Virus record (IMG/VR): IMGVR_UViG_3300017763_000124
Span: 1 to 29,193 of that record
DNA length: 29,193 nt
Direction: 5' to 3' (one strand)
Origin: a virus
Shown: positions 1-9,635 of the stretch, piece after piece
How positions within the stretch are numbered: position 1 is the stretch's first letter
Layout: each line of letters begins with the position of its first letter
Made by a program: the position numbers and the translations under genes
The notes under the pieces: model-generated
Seen by the model: the letters and a program-made list of their open reading frames with translations, nothing else
Databases searched by the model: none
What the model was told of the DNA's origin: nothing

Positions 1-3000
1 AAAGTCTTCAGCTGATGGTGGTATAAAGAACTGGAACCTACCTTTGTTAGCTCCAACTACTTCTGCCTTAACACGCTTGTATCTTTTCTCAGATGCAATA
101 CCTGTTTTAACTTCTAGTATATCATTAAATTCTTTGTTAAGATCAAGACTATCGTAAAACTGTTTATTAGCTTGTTTAGCATCAGCGTCTAGATTAGACA
201 TGTTATCTAACGTGTTAGGCATTGATTTTCTAAGACTTGATTTTTCTCTAGTAGGTCCAATTATTTTAGAATTATTTACTACAGAAGCTTTTTGTCTAGA
301 TAAATTTCCAACATCAGAAATTCTACTACCAGTCGCGTCAACATTATAAATATCAAAAACACTTTTACCACCTGTAAGCTTTATAGTGTTCGGATCTATT
401 CCAAACCTATTACTAGCTACATCCATGTTAAAATATCTAGCCCAAATATTGTCTGTTATCATCCAACCCTGAGGCGTTTGATCTATATAATCAAAAAACT
501 TTTCATCTATATCAGATATACCTTTAAGTTTTTTATCATTTGTTTTTGATAGTGGTCCTTGAAAATAATTTTTTCTTACTCCTTCAAAAGCTTTACTAAC
601 AGAACCATCAAGAGCTTGAACAAATAAATACTTACCAACAATTGTAGCTGGAAGCGTATGCTCTAAAGTGTTTTGACTTGAGCCAGTGTCCATGTAACCT
701 TCTTCGTAAAATCTATAAGGTGCTGCTGTTCTTAAGAAATGACCTTGACCATATGAACTAGAAGAAAGTAAAGCACCTGTAAAAGCAACTCCATCAAAGT
801 TCATAGTACCGTCTGAGTTTCTCATTACATTATTTTGCAATATTTCAAACAACTTACCTAGTTGATCTATAGAATCATCTTGTCTTTGAACAAAAACAGG
901 ATCATTTAAAGATTTATCTAGTCTAAGTTTTTGACTATAAACCCCTTCTTTTTTAAGCATAGCCGCAAATCCTGGTGAATCTTTTTCACTAGCAAAGTTT
1001 TCTAAACCAGTTTCATCAATCCACACCTGTGCTTCTTCAGTGTTTTTAAAAGGTAAATTACCAGTGTACTCTCTTAAATCACCTAAAATATCTGACTCTG
1101 TAAAAACCGTGTTGTAAGCTTCTGGACCTTGTTCTTTTAAATCTCTAATATCTTGAAGCGTTAAAGCGTTTTCAGTTGTAAAAGCTAAAGCTCTCCAAAA
1201 ACTTGGTGGTGTTTCTTTAGTAAAGCCACTATCAACAGCAAATTTTAGAAATCTTTTTCTACCTTCTGGTGTCTTCATGTTTATTTTTTTAACACCAGTA
1301 CCTTTTAATATTTCTGTTAAAGTCTTGTTGTAATCTATATTATATGAAGCAAAGTCTGTGTCTGTGTTTATTTGACCCATAAAAACATTTGGACTAACTC
1401 TTCTAAGCGAAGCAGCATCTCTAGATTTACCAGCCCCAGTATCTGCTTGCTGTTGCTTAGTAGTTTGTTTTCCTCTACCAGCAGCATTAATCGCATTAGC
1501 TAAATACGCTTTAGAAAAGCCAGTTAAAGTAGTACCATACTTGCTTCTGTTTTCAGCAGATATTTTTTGATTTGGTACTCCAGACTCGGTGACACCTACA
1601 TCATCTTGTATTTGTTTAACTACTTCGTTACTAATTCTACCCGTGTACTCAGGTTTAAGCTCATACACTTGTGTTTGTGTAGTTAACCCTAAGCTTCTAC
1701 CTTTAGCATTGGATATACCTGGTATTGCTCTAGTAACAGGCTGATAATATTTTTTAATAAACTTACTTGATAAACCTATAGATTTACCTTTAACATCTCT
1801 AGAAACGTCTATAGTTTCTCCTTGCTCGTTTATAACTGTTTCACTACCAGCAACATTGTATGGTGGCATTGTTTTAATTAGCTTTCTAACGTTATTAGGA
1901 TCAACAAATAATCTTTGTAAAGACTTAGCCTCGGCATCTGTTAATGTAGCGTTGCCTCGTATTTTTTTACCAGGAACATTAAACACCTTAGTAGAAACTT
2001 CATCTAAGTTTTGCTCAGCAAGCTCTCTAAATGAAGGCTTTTCACCTTGTTTTATTGTAACAATATTATCTATGCTTACACTAGCAGCTGGCCCAAAGGT
2101 TCTAGAATCAACAAGCTTTCTTGTGGTTGTTTTCTGTTGTGGTGTAGAAGTTTCTTCAGCAGCAATACCTCTAGCTTCTGTTATATCAGCAGCTTGAGTT
2201 CTACCACCTATAGTCTGAGCTCTTTCTAATATCTCAGCTTGTCTTGGCCCTAACGTGCTACCTATAAAAGTATTTACTTGAGAAGTTTCGGGGTTATAAG
2301 TATCAAATAAAGCTGTGCCTCTGCCTGGAAATATACCTTGAATTTGTTCTGTAACAGCTTCTTTAACAGCATCCATAGGTATACTACCTGTTGGATTAAA
2401 TTTAACTGCCTTACTTATTACAGGCCAATTTTTTTCTACAACAGCCTCAATAGCACCAAATTTATCCTCCTGAGTAGATGACGGAGATTTAACTACATCA
2501 ACTAAACTTTCATTAGTAAGTACACCTTCATCTACTAAGCTTATAAATTCTTGTCCTTTAGGTGTTCTTAACGATGCTGATTCTGTTGAACCAGTTGTTG
2601 TTTCAGTTGTAGTCTCTGTTACTAGCTTACCTTTAGCCCCTTCAGTTGCTACCGCCTTAGCAGCTTTACCTAAACCTTTACCTTTTTCTATAGTAGTATT
2701 ATAGTCTCTAATAAAACTTAATACATCTTTACCAGAATTAAATTTAATACTCAACACGCCAGCATCTCTTAAAAACTTACGCACGTAGTTACCTATTTTA
2801 ACCAATGTACTTTCTTGTATAGTTATACTTCCATCGGACAGAGCTTCACTTGTAAGATTTAAAACTTCTTCCATTGTTTCAGCCTCTGTTTTTCCGGCTC
2901 GTACATAGTCTAAAAGTCTTTTTTGAAATGCAGGATTATTTATTTTAACTTTAGGATTATTGTTTAATTCTTCTAACAAAGATTTACCAAAGGCTATAGC

Positions 3001-5688
3001 AGCTTCTGGGTTATTAGCAAAGGTCTGCCGCGTTAAAGGGTGTAATACTTCATGCTGATCTGTTGTATAAACATTATCTTCTTTTGCAACTTGCTCATTT
3101 ATAACTATAACAGTAGAACCATCATCTAAAGTGTAAGCGTTACCATAACTAGCAGACGCTGATACATTAAGATTTTTATTTTCTTTTCTTAATTGTTCTT
3201 TTCTAGCGTCAACCTCTTCTTGAGTTTGATATCTCTCAATAGGTTTAATACCTAATTGCTCTGCTATCACGTCAGCTCCAGCAGCTGTTTTAGCTTTTTG
3301 AGTTTTAGCTATAGCTTCAGCAACCGGCTGTTCTGATCTAGCTATTCTATTTAACTCTTCGTTTATTGTTTCTATGTTGTTTAACTGTTCAACGGCAAGA
3401 GCTTTATCTGTTTGCTTGACTTCTTTTTCAAGTTTTTCTCTTTCTAATATAAGATCATAAGATCTTTGCTTATCTTGAGTAGAAAAATATTCAGGTATTT
3501 TCATACCAGTATTACGAGCGTTAGCAAGTTCTTGTGATTGCTCGCTATATTCTTCTTTGCTTATAACACCTTGATCTCTAAGACCAGCTAAGCTAGATTC
3601 AGCTTCTTTAAAAAACCCGTCAACAAGTTTTATTTGCTTTGCGTTTCTTAAATTAAACTTAGTAGATACATCTCTCGCCATAGCCCTAAGCTCTATGCCA
3701 CTTTGACCAGCAACTCTACCACTAAACGGTAATATAGTACCAACTAAACCACCTTGTTGTGCTGCTGTTTTGATCTCTGAAGGATCTATAAATGTAGCTA
3801 CAGGTAAATCAAGCTGAACCGCTGTACTCACTTGGCTTAAACCAGTTTGTGCGCCTTCTGTAAGAGCTTCGCTAAAACCACCCATTGCTACTGATTTAGC
3901 TTTTTTAGGTAACTGCGTAGCAAATTTTTTCATTTCACCTCTATATAAAGATGAAGTTGCTTTTTTAAAGTCAGTGCCAAGGCCTATACCTTTAGTAAAA
4001 CCTTTCATCACTTGAGTTGCACCTACTCTTTCTAGACCAGCTTGAAGAGCTGCAAAAGCAGCTGACTCTGCTCTGTTAGCGTAGTTACCTTCTTCAACAG
4101 CTTTAGCTATGTTTTCAGTGGTTGGTTTTATACCATCTTGTTCTAAACCTTTAGTAATAGCATCGTAATAATTACCACCATATTCTTGAGCGAATATAAC
4201 AGCTAGACCCATACCACCACTTACAAGACCTGTCAAACCAGCCGCTGTAACTTGTGGTAAAGCTTCACCTAATCCTATCATAGCCCCTTCAAAAGTAAGG
4301 TTATCAAAATCAGCTTCTTTAAATAAACCTAACTCTTCTTCTTTTTCTGATATTTTACCTACTTTATCTACTATTCTTTTTACTCTATTGTCTTTTCTAT
4401 CATTTAAAGTATTTAACCTTTCACGTACTGTAATTTTCATACGCCTGTTTAAAGGATCTGTAATTTCAGAATCTAAAGTTAAATTACCACTGTCTATTTC
4501 TGTTTGAAGTTTATTAATATCACTATTAATAGAAGCAACTTGTCCATGAAACTTACTTAAGTCAGCTTGATTAAAACCTAAAGACATTTGTTTAACACCT
4601 TTAACAGTACCTTCGATTAAAGCAAACTCGCTTAAACCTCCTTCATCTAAAAAAGAATGTTGAGCTCTAGCATATTGTTTATTTTTATCAGCTAATATAG
4701 ACTCAGAAACATCTAAGTATTGAGTTTGTAATGACTTAAATAAATCAGAATTTTCAAAAGGTACTAAAATTTCTTCTTGTATATATTTATCTACATCTGA
4801 ATTAGCTAACGCTAGGTTTGCTTCAAAAGTTTCAGGATTAGAAAAATCATATTTATCTTTTAAGCTTTCTTGATATTCATTTACTTTATCAGCGTTTAAT
4901 TTTACTTGCGCATTTAAAGCTGTACGCATAACAGGATCTTTACTAAACGCCTGCGATCTACCTTGGTTTAATGCTTGTGCCCATTCTTCAGGAGTATCAT
5001 ACATTTCCATATCGCTAGGCATGTGCGATTCTACCATACTTACAAATTCTTTAGTAGGTTCTATTTCGTAAGTATCTGTGTTTTGGTTATAAACTTTTTT
5101 ATTGTAATTAGGTTTAGCTATTACCTTATCAACTAAATTTAATCTTTCTTCCTGAGTGTAATCAGCAAAGTTTTCAAACTGGCCTTTTGCATTTATTAAA
5201 TCATTTAAAGCCGTGTTGTAGTCGGCAACCTGTTTGTTTAAGTCTCTTTGATCTCCGTAAACAAACTCACCTTGATCGTCTACTTTTCTAACAGGTTTTG
5301 TTATTTGTTCAGAAGCATTATATACATCTTGCCTTATGTCTTCAGCTGATCTACCTTTTTTTCTTTCTTGTCTAAAATAACCTTGATCATTTGCTTGTAA
5401 TTCCCCAGAAGTATCTGCCGAGTCTGATACCGTACTCTCTGGTTGAGCATCTACAATCATGGATGCTCTGCTTGGAGTTGTTACTGGTGCTACAGCCGCA
5501 TCCGTTTCCACAGCACCGTTTGTCTTTCCCTCAGGGTCAGTTTGTATTTCTTCTGTAACTTCTACAGTTTCCAAACCATCTTTTTGATTTACATATTCAT
5601 CAACAGAAAGTCCTTCGACCTCCGCAGCTTCAATAACAAAAGATTCACTTATTGGTTCACCATTAAAAGTGTAATCTGTATTTACCAT
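1..5688 (-). CDS. Giant internal virion/cargo-type protein with HEVLH zincin motif (3' end outside window)
   Basis: I read an uninterrupted minus-strand frame from ATG at 5688 to the left edge: 1896 codons with no stop, so the C-terminus is missing. The N-terminal ~120 residues are acidic and look disordered, followed by long charged helical stretches. A Gly/Ala-rich hydrophobic region lies at about residues 468-512 and could be membrane-active. HEVLH at residues 879-883 fits the HExxH zinc metallopeptidase motif, and a Thr/Glu-rich linker lies near 1020-1035. It is the last of three large proteins after the tail genes, the place where podoviruses keep ejected internal virion or cargo proteins. 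From family knowledge, very large phage proteins of this kind often mix protease and polyvalent domains. Its virion role is inferred from position; the protease activity is only suggested by the motif. Confidence 0.85.
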   Translation of the reverse strand, partial: MVNTDYTFNGEPISESFVIEAAEVEGLSVDEYVNQKDGLETVEVTEEIQTDPEGKTNGAVETDAAVAPVTTPSRASMIVDAQPESTVSDSADTSGELQANDQGYFRQERKKGRSAEDIRQDVYNASEQITKPVRKVDDQGEFVYGDQRDLNKQVADYNTALNDLINAKGQFENFADYTQEERLNLVDKVIAKPNYNKKVYNQNTDTYEIEPTKEFVSMVESHMPSDMEMYDTPEEWAQALNQGRSQAFSKDPVMRTALNAQVKLNADKVNEYQESLKDKYDFSNPETFEANLALANSDVDKYIQEEILVPFENSDLFKSLQTQYLDVSESILADKNKQYARAQHSFLDEGGLSEFALIEGTVKGVKQMSLGFNQADLSKFHGQVASINSDINKLQTEIDSGNLTLDSEITDPLNRRMKITVRERLNTLNDRKDNRVKRIVDKVGKISEKEEELGLFKEADFDNLTFEGAMIGLGEALPQVTAAGLTGLVSGGMGLAVIFAQEYGGNYYDAITKGLEQDGIKPTTENIAKAVEEGNYANRAESAAFAALQAGLERVGATQVMKGFTKGIGLGTDFKKATSSLYRGEMKKFATQLPKKAKSVAMGGFSEALTEGAQTGLSQVSTAVQLDLPVATFIDPSEIKTAAQQGGLVGTILPFSGRVAGQSGIELRAMARDVSTKFNLRNAKQIKLVDGFFKEAESSLAGLRDQGVISKEEYSEQSQELANARNTGMKIPEYFSTQDKQRSYDLILEREKLEKEVKQTDKALAVEQLNNIETINEELNRIARSEQPVAEAIAKTQKAKTAAGADVIAEQLGIKPIERYQTQEEVDARKEQLRKENKNLNVSASASYGNAYTLDDGSTVIVINEQVAKEDNVYTTDQHEVLHPLTRQTFANNPEAAIAFGKSLLEELNNNPKVKINNPAFQKRLLDYVRAGKTEAETMEEVLNLTSEALSDGSITIQESTLVKIGNYVRKFLRDAGVLSIKFNSGKDVLSFIRDYNTTIEKGKGLGKAAKAVATEGAKGKLVTETTTETTTGSTESASLRTPKGQEFISLVDEGVLTNESLVDVVKSPSSTQEDKFGAIEAVVEKNWPVISKAVKFNPTGSIPMDAVKEAVTEQIQGIFPGRGTALFDTYNPETSQVNTFIGSTLGPRQAEILERAQTIGGRTQAADITEARGIAAEETSTPQQKTTTRKLVDSRTFGPAASVSIDNIVTIKQGEKPSFRELAEQNLDEVSTKVFNVPGKKIRGNATLTDAEAKSLQRLFVDPNNVRKLIKTMPPYNVAGSETVINEQGETIDVSRDVKGKSIGLSSKFIKKYYQPVTRAIPGISNAKGRSLGLTTQTQVYELKPEYTGRISNEVVKQIQDDVGVTESGVPNQKISAENRSKYGTTLTGFSKAYLANAINAAGRGKQTTKQQQADTGAGKSRDAASLRRVSPNVFMGQINTDTDFASYNIDYNKTLTEILKGTGVKKINMKTPEGRKRFLKFAVDSGFTKETPPSFWRALAFTTENALTLQDIRDLKEQGPEAYNTVFTESDILGDLREYTGNLPFKNTEEAQVWIDETGLENFASEKDSPGFAAMLKKEGVYSQKLRLDKSLNDPVFVQRQDDSIDQLGKLFEILQNNVMRNSDGTMNFDGVAFTGALLSSSSYGQGHFLRTAAPYRFYEEGYMDTGSSQNTLEHTLPATIVGKYLFVQALDGSVSKAFEGVRKNYFQGPLSKTNDKKLKGISDIDEKFFDYIDQTPQGWMITDNIWARYFNMDVASNRFGIDPNTIKLTGGKSVFDIYNVDATGSRISDVGNLSRQKASVVNNSKIIGPTREKSSLRKSMPNTLDNMSNLDADAKQANKQFYDSLDLNKEFNDILEVKTGIASEKRYKRVKAEVVGANKGRFQFFIPPSAEDF

Positions 5689-5691
5689 AAT

Positions 5692-7137
5692 TTAATTGTT
5701 TAGCAATGGATTTGAAGGTAGGCTTGGTAACACTTTACCATCAAAACCTCCTATTTCTTTTGGAGAACCACCATAAATTTTATACACAAACTTTTTTACA
5801 TCTTCTGAAGTCATATCTTTTATAGAAGCTGTACCCATAGATGTGCTACCTAAAAGAAATTCAACATCACCACCTTCAATTTGTCTTAACTTTAAGCCTT
5901 TACCAGAGATATCTTTAACCATATTTTGAGATAGCTTGTTTATTAATTCAAACTTATCTTTAGTACCTTTGTTACCTATAACACTCACATCTTCTACGTT
6001 TATTTCCATAGGGAAATTTTTTATACTATCGAGTTGTTGTTTACTTATCTTAAGCTTTTCAGTTTGTTTTCTTTCTGTAGCCGTAAGTTCTTTAGGTTTT
6101 GGAGCTTTCTCTGTACGCTCTATAATTTCTTGTGTAAAGTAATTAGCACCTAAACCGTAGTCAACATAAGCTTCTACAAATTGTTTCTTTTGATCATCTG
6201 TTAACACATTTTCGTAATCCCAATCAGTACCTTTATTGTCAAGTGTATTGTTCCACATCGAAACAGCGCTGTTTCCAGGCATTTCTAAAAGCGATTCAGC
6301 ATTTGCCCTAAGCTCAGCACCTACAGGATTTCCAGGTTGTCTCAATAAATCAAAATTTGGAGTTCTATAATAAGTTATATCTCCATTTTTTTCTTCTCTT
6401 TTTTCAATTTCAGTAAGATAAGCAGGATTTATAACTCGTTTCTTTGGGTCAGTAGAACCTCCTGGGTCTGGCATTAAAGAAAATTCATGAGCAGCTTGAA
6501 AGTTAGGACCTTCATCAGGTATAATTCTTCCAAGAACATTTGCGCCAAGATCTCTATTTAAAAATTCTCTAACAGAGCTTTCAGTATGTACTTTACCATT
6601 TATATCAAAAGCAGCTTCACCGTCTACAAATGTTAAATTGTTAGCACCTGCTAATTGCCCAAGAAATATTTGAGCATTTTTTAAACCTTCAGGTGAAGAT
6701 CCTTTAGCGTCAAATCCTCCTGGTTTACCCACGTTAGCAACAGAACTAGTTAGTTCCTCTGCATTACTTAATAAGTTTTCACCTAGTGATTTAGCGGTAT
6801 AAGGCGAGGCTAATATTTTTGCTTGCTCTTGCTTTTCTTGTGCCGTGGCTGTGCCATTGTCTATTTTTTGCTGTATTATATCATACCGCTGTACCATAGG
6901 TTCCCAATCATCAGCGTTAAAGTTATCTCCACTACGCTTAGCAAATTCAGTTCTTAAATTTAAAACACCTTGCTCACGCTCTCTTATTAAACGTAAGTTT
7001 TCTTTTTCGTTAGCTTTAGCTTTTTCTCTAGCTCTTTTAGCCATAGCATCACCTACGCCTATAGAAGTCTTTATAAGATCTACATACGCTTGACCTGACT
7101 GTTTGTCGACAAATTGTTGTGGGTTTCTATAACTCAT
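5692..7137 (-). CDS. Putative internal virion/cargo protein, 481 aa
   Basis: I do not recognise a named family. The first ~70 residues are helical and rich in Lys, Arg, Glu and Ala, probably a coiled coil. The middle is mixed alpha/beta, and residues ~340-375 form a Lys/Glu/Thr-rich helical stretch. There is no signal peptide or obvious membrane segment. It sits 3 bases upstream of the giant virion protein and 12 bases after the 288-aa core-like protein, so all three are probably co-transcribed and act together as internal (ejected) proteins. The start ATG at 7137 is preceded by an A/T-only leader, as elsewhere in this genome. The structural role is inferred from position alone; a fibre-associated or assembly role cannot be excluded. 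Confidence 0.82.
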   Translation of the reverse strand: MSYRNPQQFVDKQSGQAYVDLIKTSIGVGDAMAKRAREKAKANEKENLRLIREREQGVLNLRTEFAKRSGDNFNADDWEPMVQRYDIIQQKIDNGTATAQEKQEQAKILASPYTAKSLGENLLSNAEELTSSVANVGKPGGFDAKGSSPEGLKNAQIFLGQLAGANNLTFVDGEAAFDINGKVHTESSVREFLNRDLGANVLGRIIPDEGPNFQAAHEFSLMPDPGGSTDPKKRVINPAYLTEIEKREEKNGDITYYRTPNFDLLRQPGNPVGAELRANAESLLEMPGNSAVSMWNNTLDNKGTDWDYENVLTDDQKKQFVEAYVDYGLGANYFTQEIIERTEKAPKPKELTATERKQTEKLKISKQQLDSIKNFPMEINVEDVSVIGNKGTKDKFELINKLSQNMVKDISGKGLKLRQIEGGDVEFLLGSTSMGTASIKDMTSEDVKKFVYKIYGGSPKEIGGFDGKVLPSLPSNPLLNN

Positions 7138-7149
7138 AATTTTTATTTA

Positions 7150-8016
7150 CTATATATTTGATTTAAATCCACCAAAAAACTTTTGCGCTGCGCCTGGTCC
7201 AGATTTAGCAGGACCCGCAAATCCACCGCCTTCAGCAAAACTACCTAAGCCACCTACTATACCGCCTATAGCTGTAGTCATTATACTAGTTCTATCAGCG
7301 GCAGCTTGTCTTTGTCTAGCTTCAGCACCAGCTAACTGAGTCGAAACTCTATCTAGCTGTTGCATTTCTCTGTTTTCTCTAGCACCAAACATAAACTGTT
7401 GTCCTTGCGCTTGAGCATTTTGTATTCTTTGCCCTTCTGATATTTCAACACCTTGAAGTCTTTGTTGTTCAGATATTTTTTGTTGTTGTAACGCTTGCTC
7501 ACCTTGTGCTCTAAGCTTTTCGTTTTGAGCTTCTTGTTGTTCTATATTAGCACTCACGCCTTTCTTGCTTTGTAAAGCTGCTTGAGCTAATGCTGTCGCT
7601 CCACCGGCAGATGCTCCTGTAGCTTGTAAAGTATCTAGTGTGTTTGCTAAAGATATATCAGCTTGTTCTATTTGCATTTCAGCAGCTTGTGTAGCAACAC
7701 CTAAATTAGCATAAGGATTAGTCATCTGACCAGATAAGTCTTCAACTAAGCCACTCAAGTCTTTTGTACCAGCGTATGGGTTAACTATAGCTTGCCTGTT
7801 ATTTTCTAAGCTATTTAATTTTCTTTGTAATCTTTCTTTTTCACGACGTGCCGCCCGTTCAGCTCTTCTAGCTTTGCCACCACCGAATATACCACCAAGC
7901 AAACTACCACCAGCTTTTACTATACCAGCAATAGCTAATGGAGCTAAACCGTAGTCTAGTCCAACTACGTCTGGTCCGTGCCAGAGATTATGTAATATTT
8001 CTAATATATGTTCCAT
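7150..8016 (-). CDS. Internal core/pilot-like virion protein, 288 aa
   Basis: The protein starts with a short amphipathic or hydrophobic segment, followed by a Gly-rich stretch (about residues 28-48, with GGSLLGGIFGGG). An Arg/Lys/Glu helix follows, then a long Ala/Gln-rich region (about 100-240) predicted to be coiled coil. A second Gly-rich hydrophobic patch (about 245-275, IGGIVGGLGSF) lies near the C-terminus. This pattern of glycine zipper, long Gln/Ala helix and glycine zipper resembles small internal virion proteins of podoviruses, such as T7 gp14-type membrane-conduit proteins. That comparison rests on architecture, not on a demonstrated alignment. It lies directly after the 526-aa tail protein and before the two large cargo-like proteins, which agrees with an ejected or muzzle-bound role. 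Confidence 0.8.
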   Translation of the reverse strand: MEHILEILHNLWHGPDVVGLDYGLAPLAIAGIVKAGGSLLGGIFGGGKARRAERAARREKERLQRKLNSLENNRQAIVNPYAGTKDLSGLVEDLSGQMTNPYANLGVATQAAEMQIEQADISLANTLDTLQATGASAGGATALAQAALQSKKGVSANIEQQEAQNEKLRAQGEQALQQQKISEQQRLQGVEISEGQRIQNAQAQGQQFMFGARENREMQQLDRVSTQLAGAEARQRQAAADRTSIMTTAIGGIVGGLGSFAEGGGFAGPAKSGPGAAQKFFGGFKSNI

Positions 8017-8021
8017 AGTTT

Positions 8022-9602
8022 TTAATATGATGATTCTACGTATTCTGTTGACACGGCAAATAGTTCGTTAAATTCTCCAGGACTTGTACCACCGACTGTC
8101 ATTTTAACAATAGCAAAAAATCCTTTTATACCACTCATTGATTTACCAAATAAAATTTCACCGTTATTTTGTGGAGTTGCATTTATAATATTAGCAAAGT
8201 ATTTATCTTCTTTTCTTAAAAAATTATTTGAAAACAAATTGTTTTCTAAACCTTGCTGTGTTGTGGCTAGTGTATAACTACCTATGTTTTTACCTACATC
8301 TTCATTAGTAGTGAGCTCAGTAACAACCCAGTTTTTAGACCCTTCATAGTTTATAGTGTTAAAGTTTTTAACTACAGAAACATTAGGGTTAAATATAAAT
8401 GTTACATTTGCAGGTGTTGACAAATTATAAAACGTGCCTCTGTTATTGCTTTCTGAATAGTGTTTATATATTTTACCATCTTTAATAGAGTAAAAATCGT
8501 TTTTCAAACTACCAACAAAATCAGGACCGTATGTATAGAAGCTTGTCCAACCTCTAACACTTTCGTCGAATGATAAGGTTTTATAATCATCGACCTCTTG
8601 TGAAGGATCTAATCCTCTGAATTGACCTTCTTTTAATATACTTACTTCGTATTTTTTAGTATGTAAATCATAACCACCAACAACAGTACCATTACTGCTT
8701 ATAGATGATAATTCATCACGCCAAAAATCTGTCATGCCATATCTTGATATTTCTTCTATACCATCACGTGATAATCTAAGCACAGCGTTTCGTCTTCTGT
8801 CTGTAAAATATTTTCTATATCCATATATAGCAAAGCTTTCTGGATCCTTTGATATACCATACTTTCCACCGTAAGGAACTATTTGGCCAATAACTAGATT
8901 AGCTGTGCTAACAGCAGTACCTTGTCCTTCAGCTGAGTATATAGCGTCTTTATCTATAAGAGCTCTACTAACTTTGTCTTCTTGAAATATAGTTAGATTA
9001 GTATTTTCAGCATATAATCTTTGTATACTACCATTGGCAGGATCTAAAGATCTAGTTATGTCTTCAGCTACAGAAAATTGATTTGTATTATTAATACCTG
9101 TTCTAGAGTTGTATACACCAGAGTATATTAAAGAACTAGCTCGTGTCTCTCCTTGCTTAACATCATCTACAACATAAGCTTTAATACCAAAATCTACAGA
9201 TGTGTTATTATAACCACCACGTATTCTAGCTTCTTCTATATACCAATCATCATCATCAACACCTGGGTAACCATTAGGTATATTAGTAAAATCTTCTATT
9301 TGTCCAAATATTATTGTAACATTTCCTGACAAAACGGGTGATGGCGTCGGTGATACTTTAAATTCAGTACTACTTATTCTTTCTGTAATAAAACCTGTGT
9401 ATGTGCCGGAATTTGACAAAAGTATAGTTACACTTTGTCCGACGTTCATTTCTGTGTCAGGCAAGCTAGAAGTTATTGTTATTGTATCGCCGTTTTGCGT
9501 AACGGTTTCAGCAATTTGCCTACCCGGCACAACAGCTGTGATACTAGCTATCTTCTTTAACCAGAAAGAGTTATAATATTTTACTTCTATAGTAGCTGCC
9601 AT
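8022..9602 (-). CDS. Tail structural/stabilization-type protein, 526 aa
   Basis: This beta-rich protein has few Lys/Glu helices. Its central block (about residues 120-300) contains repeated aromatic and Asp/Asn-rich strands, including WYIEEARIRGGYNNTSVDFG, NSRTGINNTNQFSV and ITRSLDPANGSIQRLYAE. I recall this sequence type as recurrent in uncultured marine phage structural proteins, usually next to the large hub protein. The N-terminal ~110 residues form a separate beta domain with alternating Thr/Ile/Val. It follows the 1484-aa protein after a 33-base gap and probably forms part of the tail hub, plug or fibre base. A beta-propeller-like or P22 gp10-like tail stabilization role is possible by position, but I cannot show it from the sequence alone. 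Confidence 0.85.
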   Translation of the reverse strand: MAATIEVKYYNSFWLKKIASITAVVPGRQIAETVTQNGDTITITSSLPDTEMNVGQSVTILLSNSGTYTGFITERISSTEFKVSPTPSPVLSGNVTIIFGQIEDFTNIPNGYPGVDDDDWYIEEARIRGGYNNTSVDFGIKAYVVDDVKQGETRASSLIYSGVYNSRTGINNTNQFSVAEDITRSLDPANGSIQRLYAENTNLTIFQEDKVSRALIDKDAIYSAEGQGTAVSTANLVIGQIVPYGGKYGISKDPESFAIYGYRKYFTDRRRNAVLRLSRDGIEEISRYGMTDFWRDELSSISSNGTVVGGYDLHTKKYEVSILKEGQFRGLDPSQEVDDYKTLSFDESVRGWTSFYTYGPDFVGSLKNDFYSIKDGKIYKHYSESNNRGTFYNLSTPANVTFIFNPNVSVVKNFNTINYEGSKNWVVTELTTNEDVGKNIGSYTLATTQQGLENNLFSNNFLRKEDKYFANIINATPQNNGEILFGKSMSGIKGFFAIVKMTVGGTSPGEFNELFAVSTEYVESSY

Positions 9603-9635
9603 ATATAATTAATCACTTGTTTTGATATTTTATTA

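Noticed and set aside
1856-2229. Overlapping plus-strand reading frames of 113 and 60 aa
   Set aside because: They lie inside the giant minus-strand protein, have Leu/Ser-rich shadow composition and no independent start context.
5443-5703. Plus-strand frame of 86 aa spanning the start region of the giant protein
   Set aside because: Opposite to all real genes; Cys/Tyr/Phe-rich antisense composition and no supporting features.
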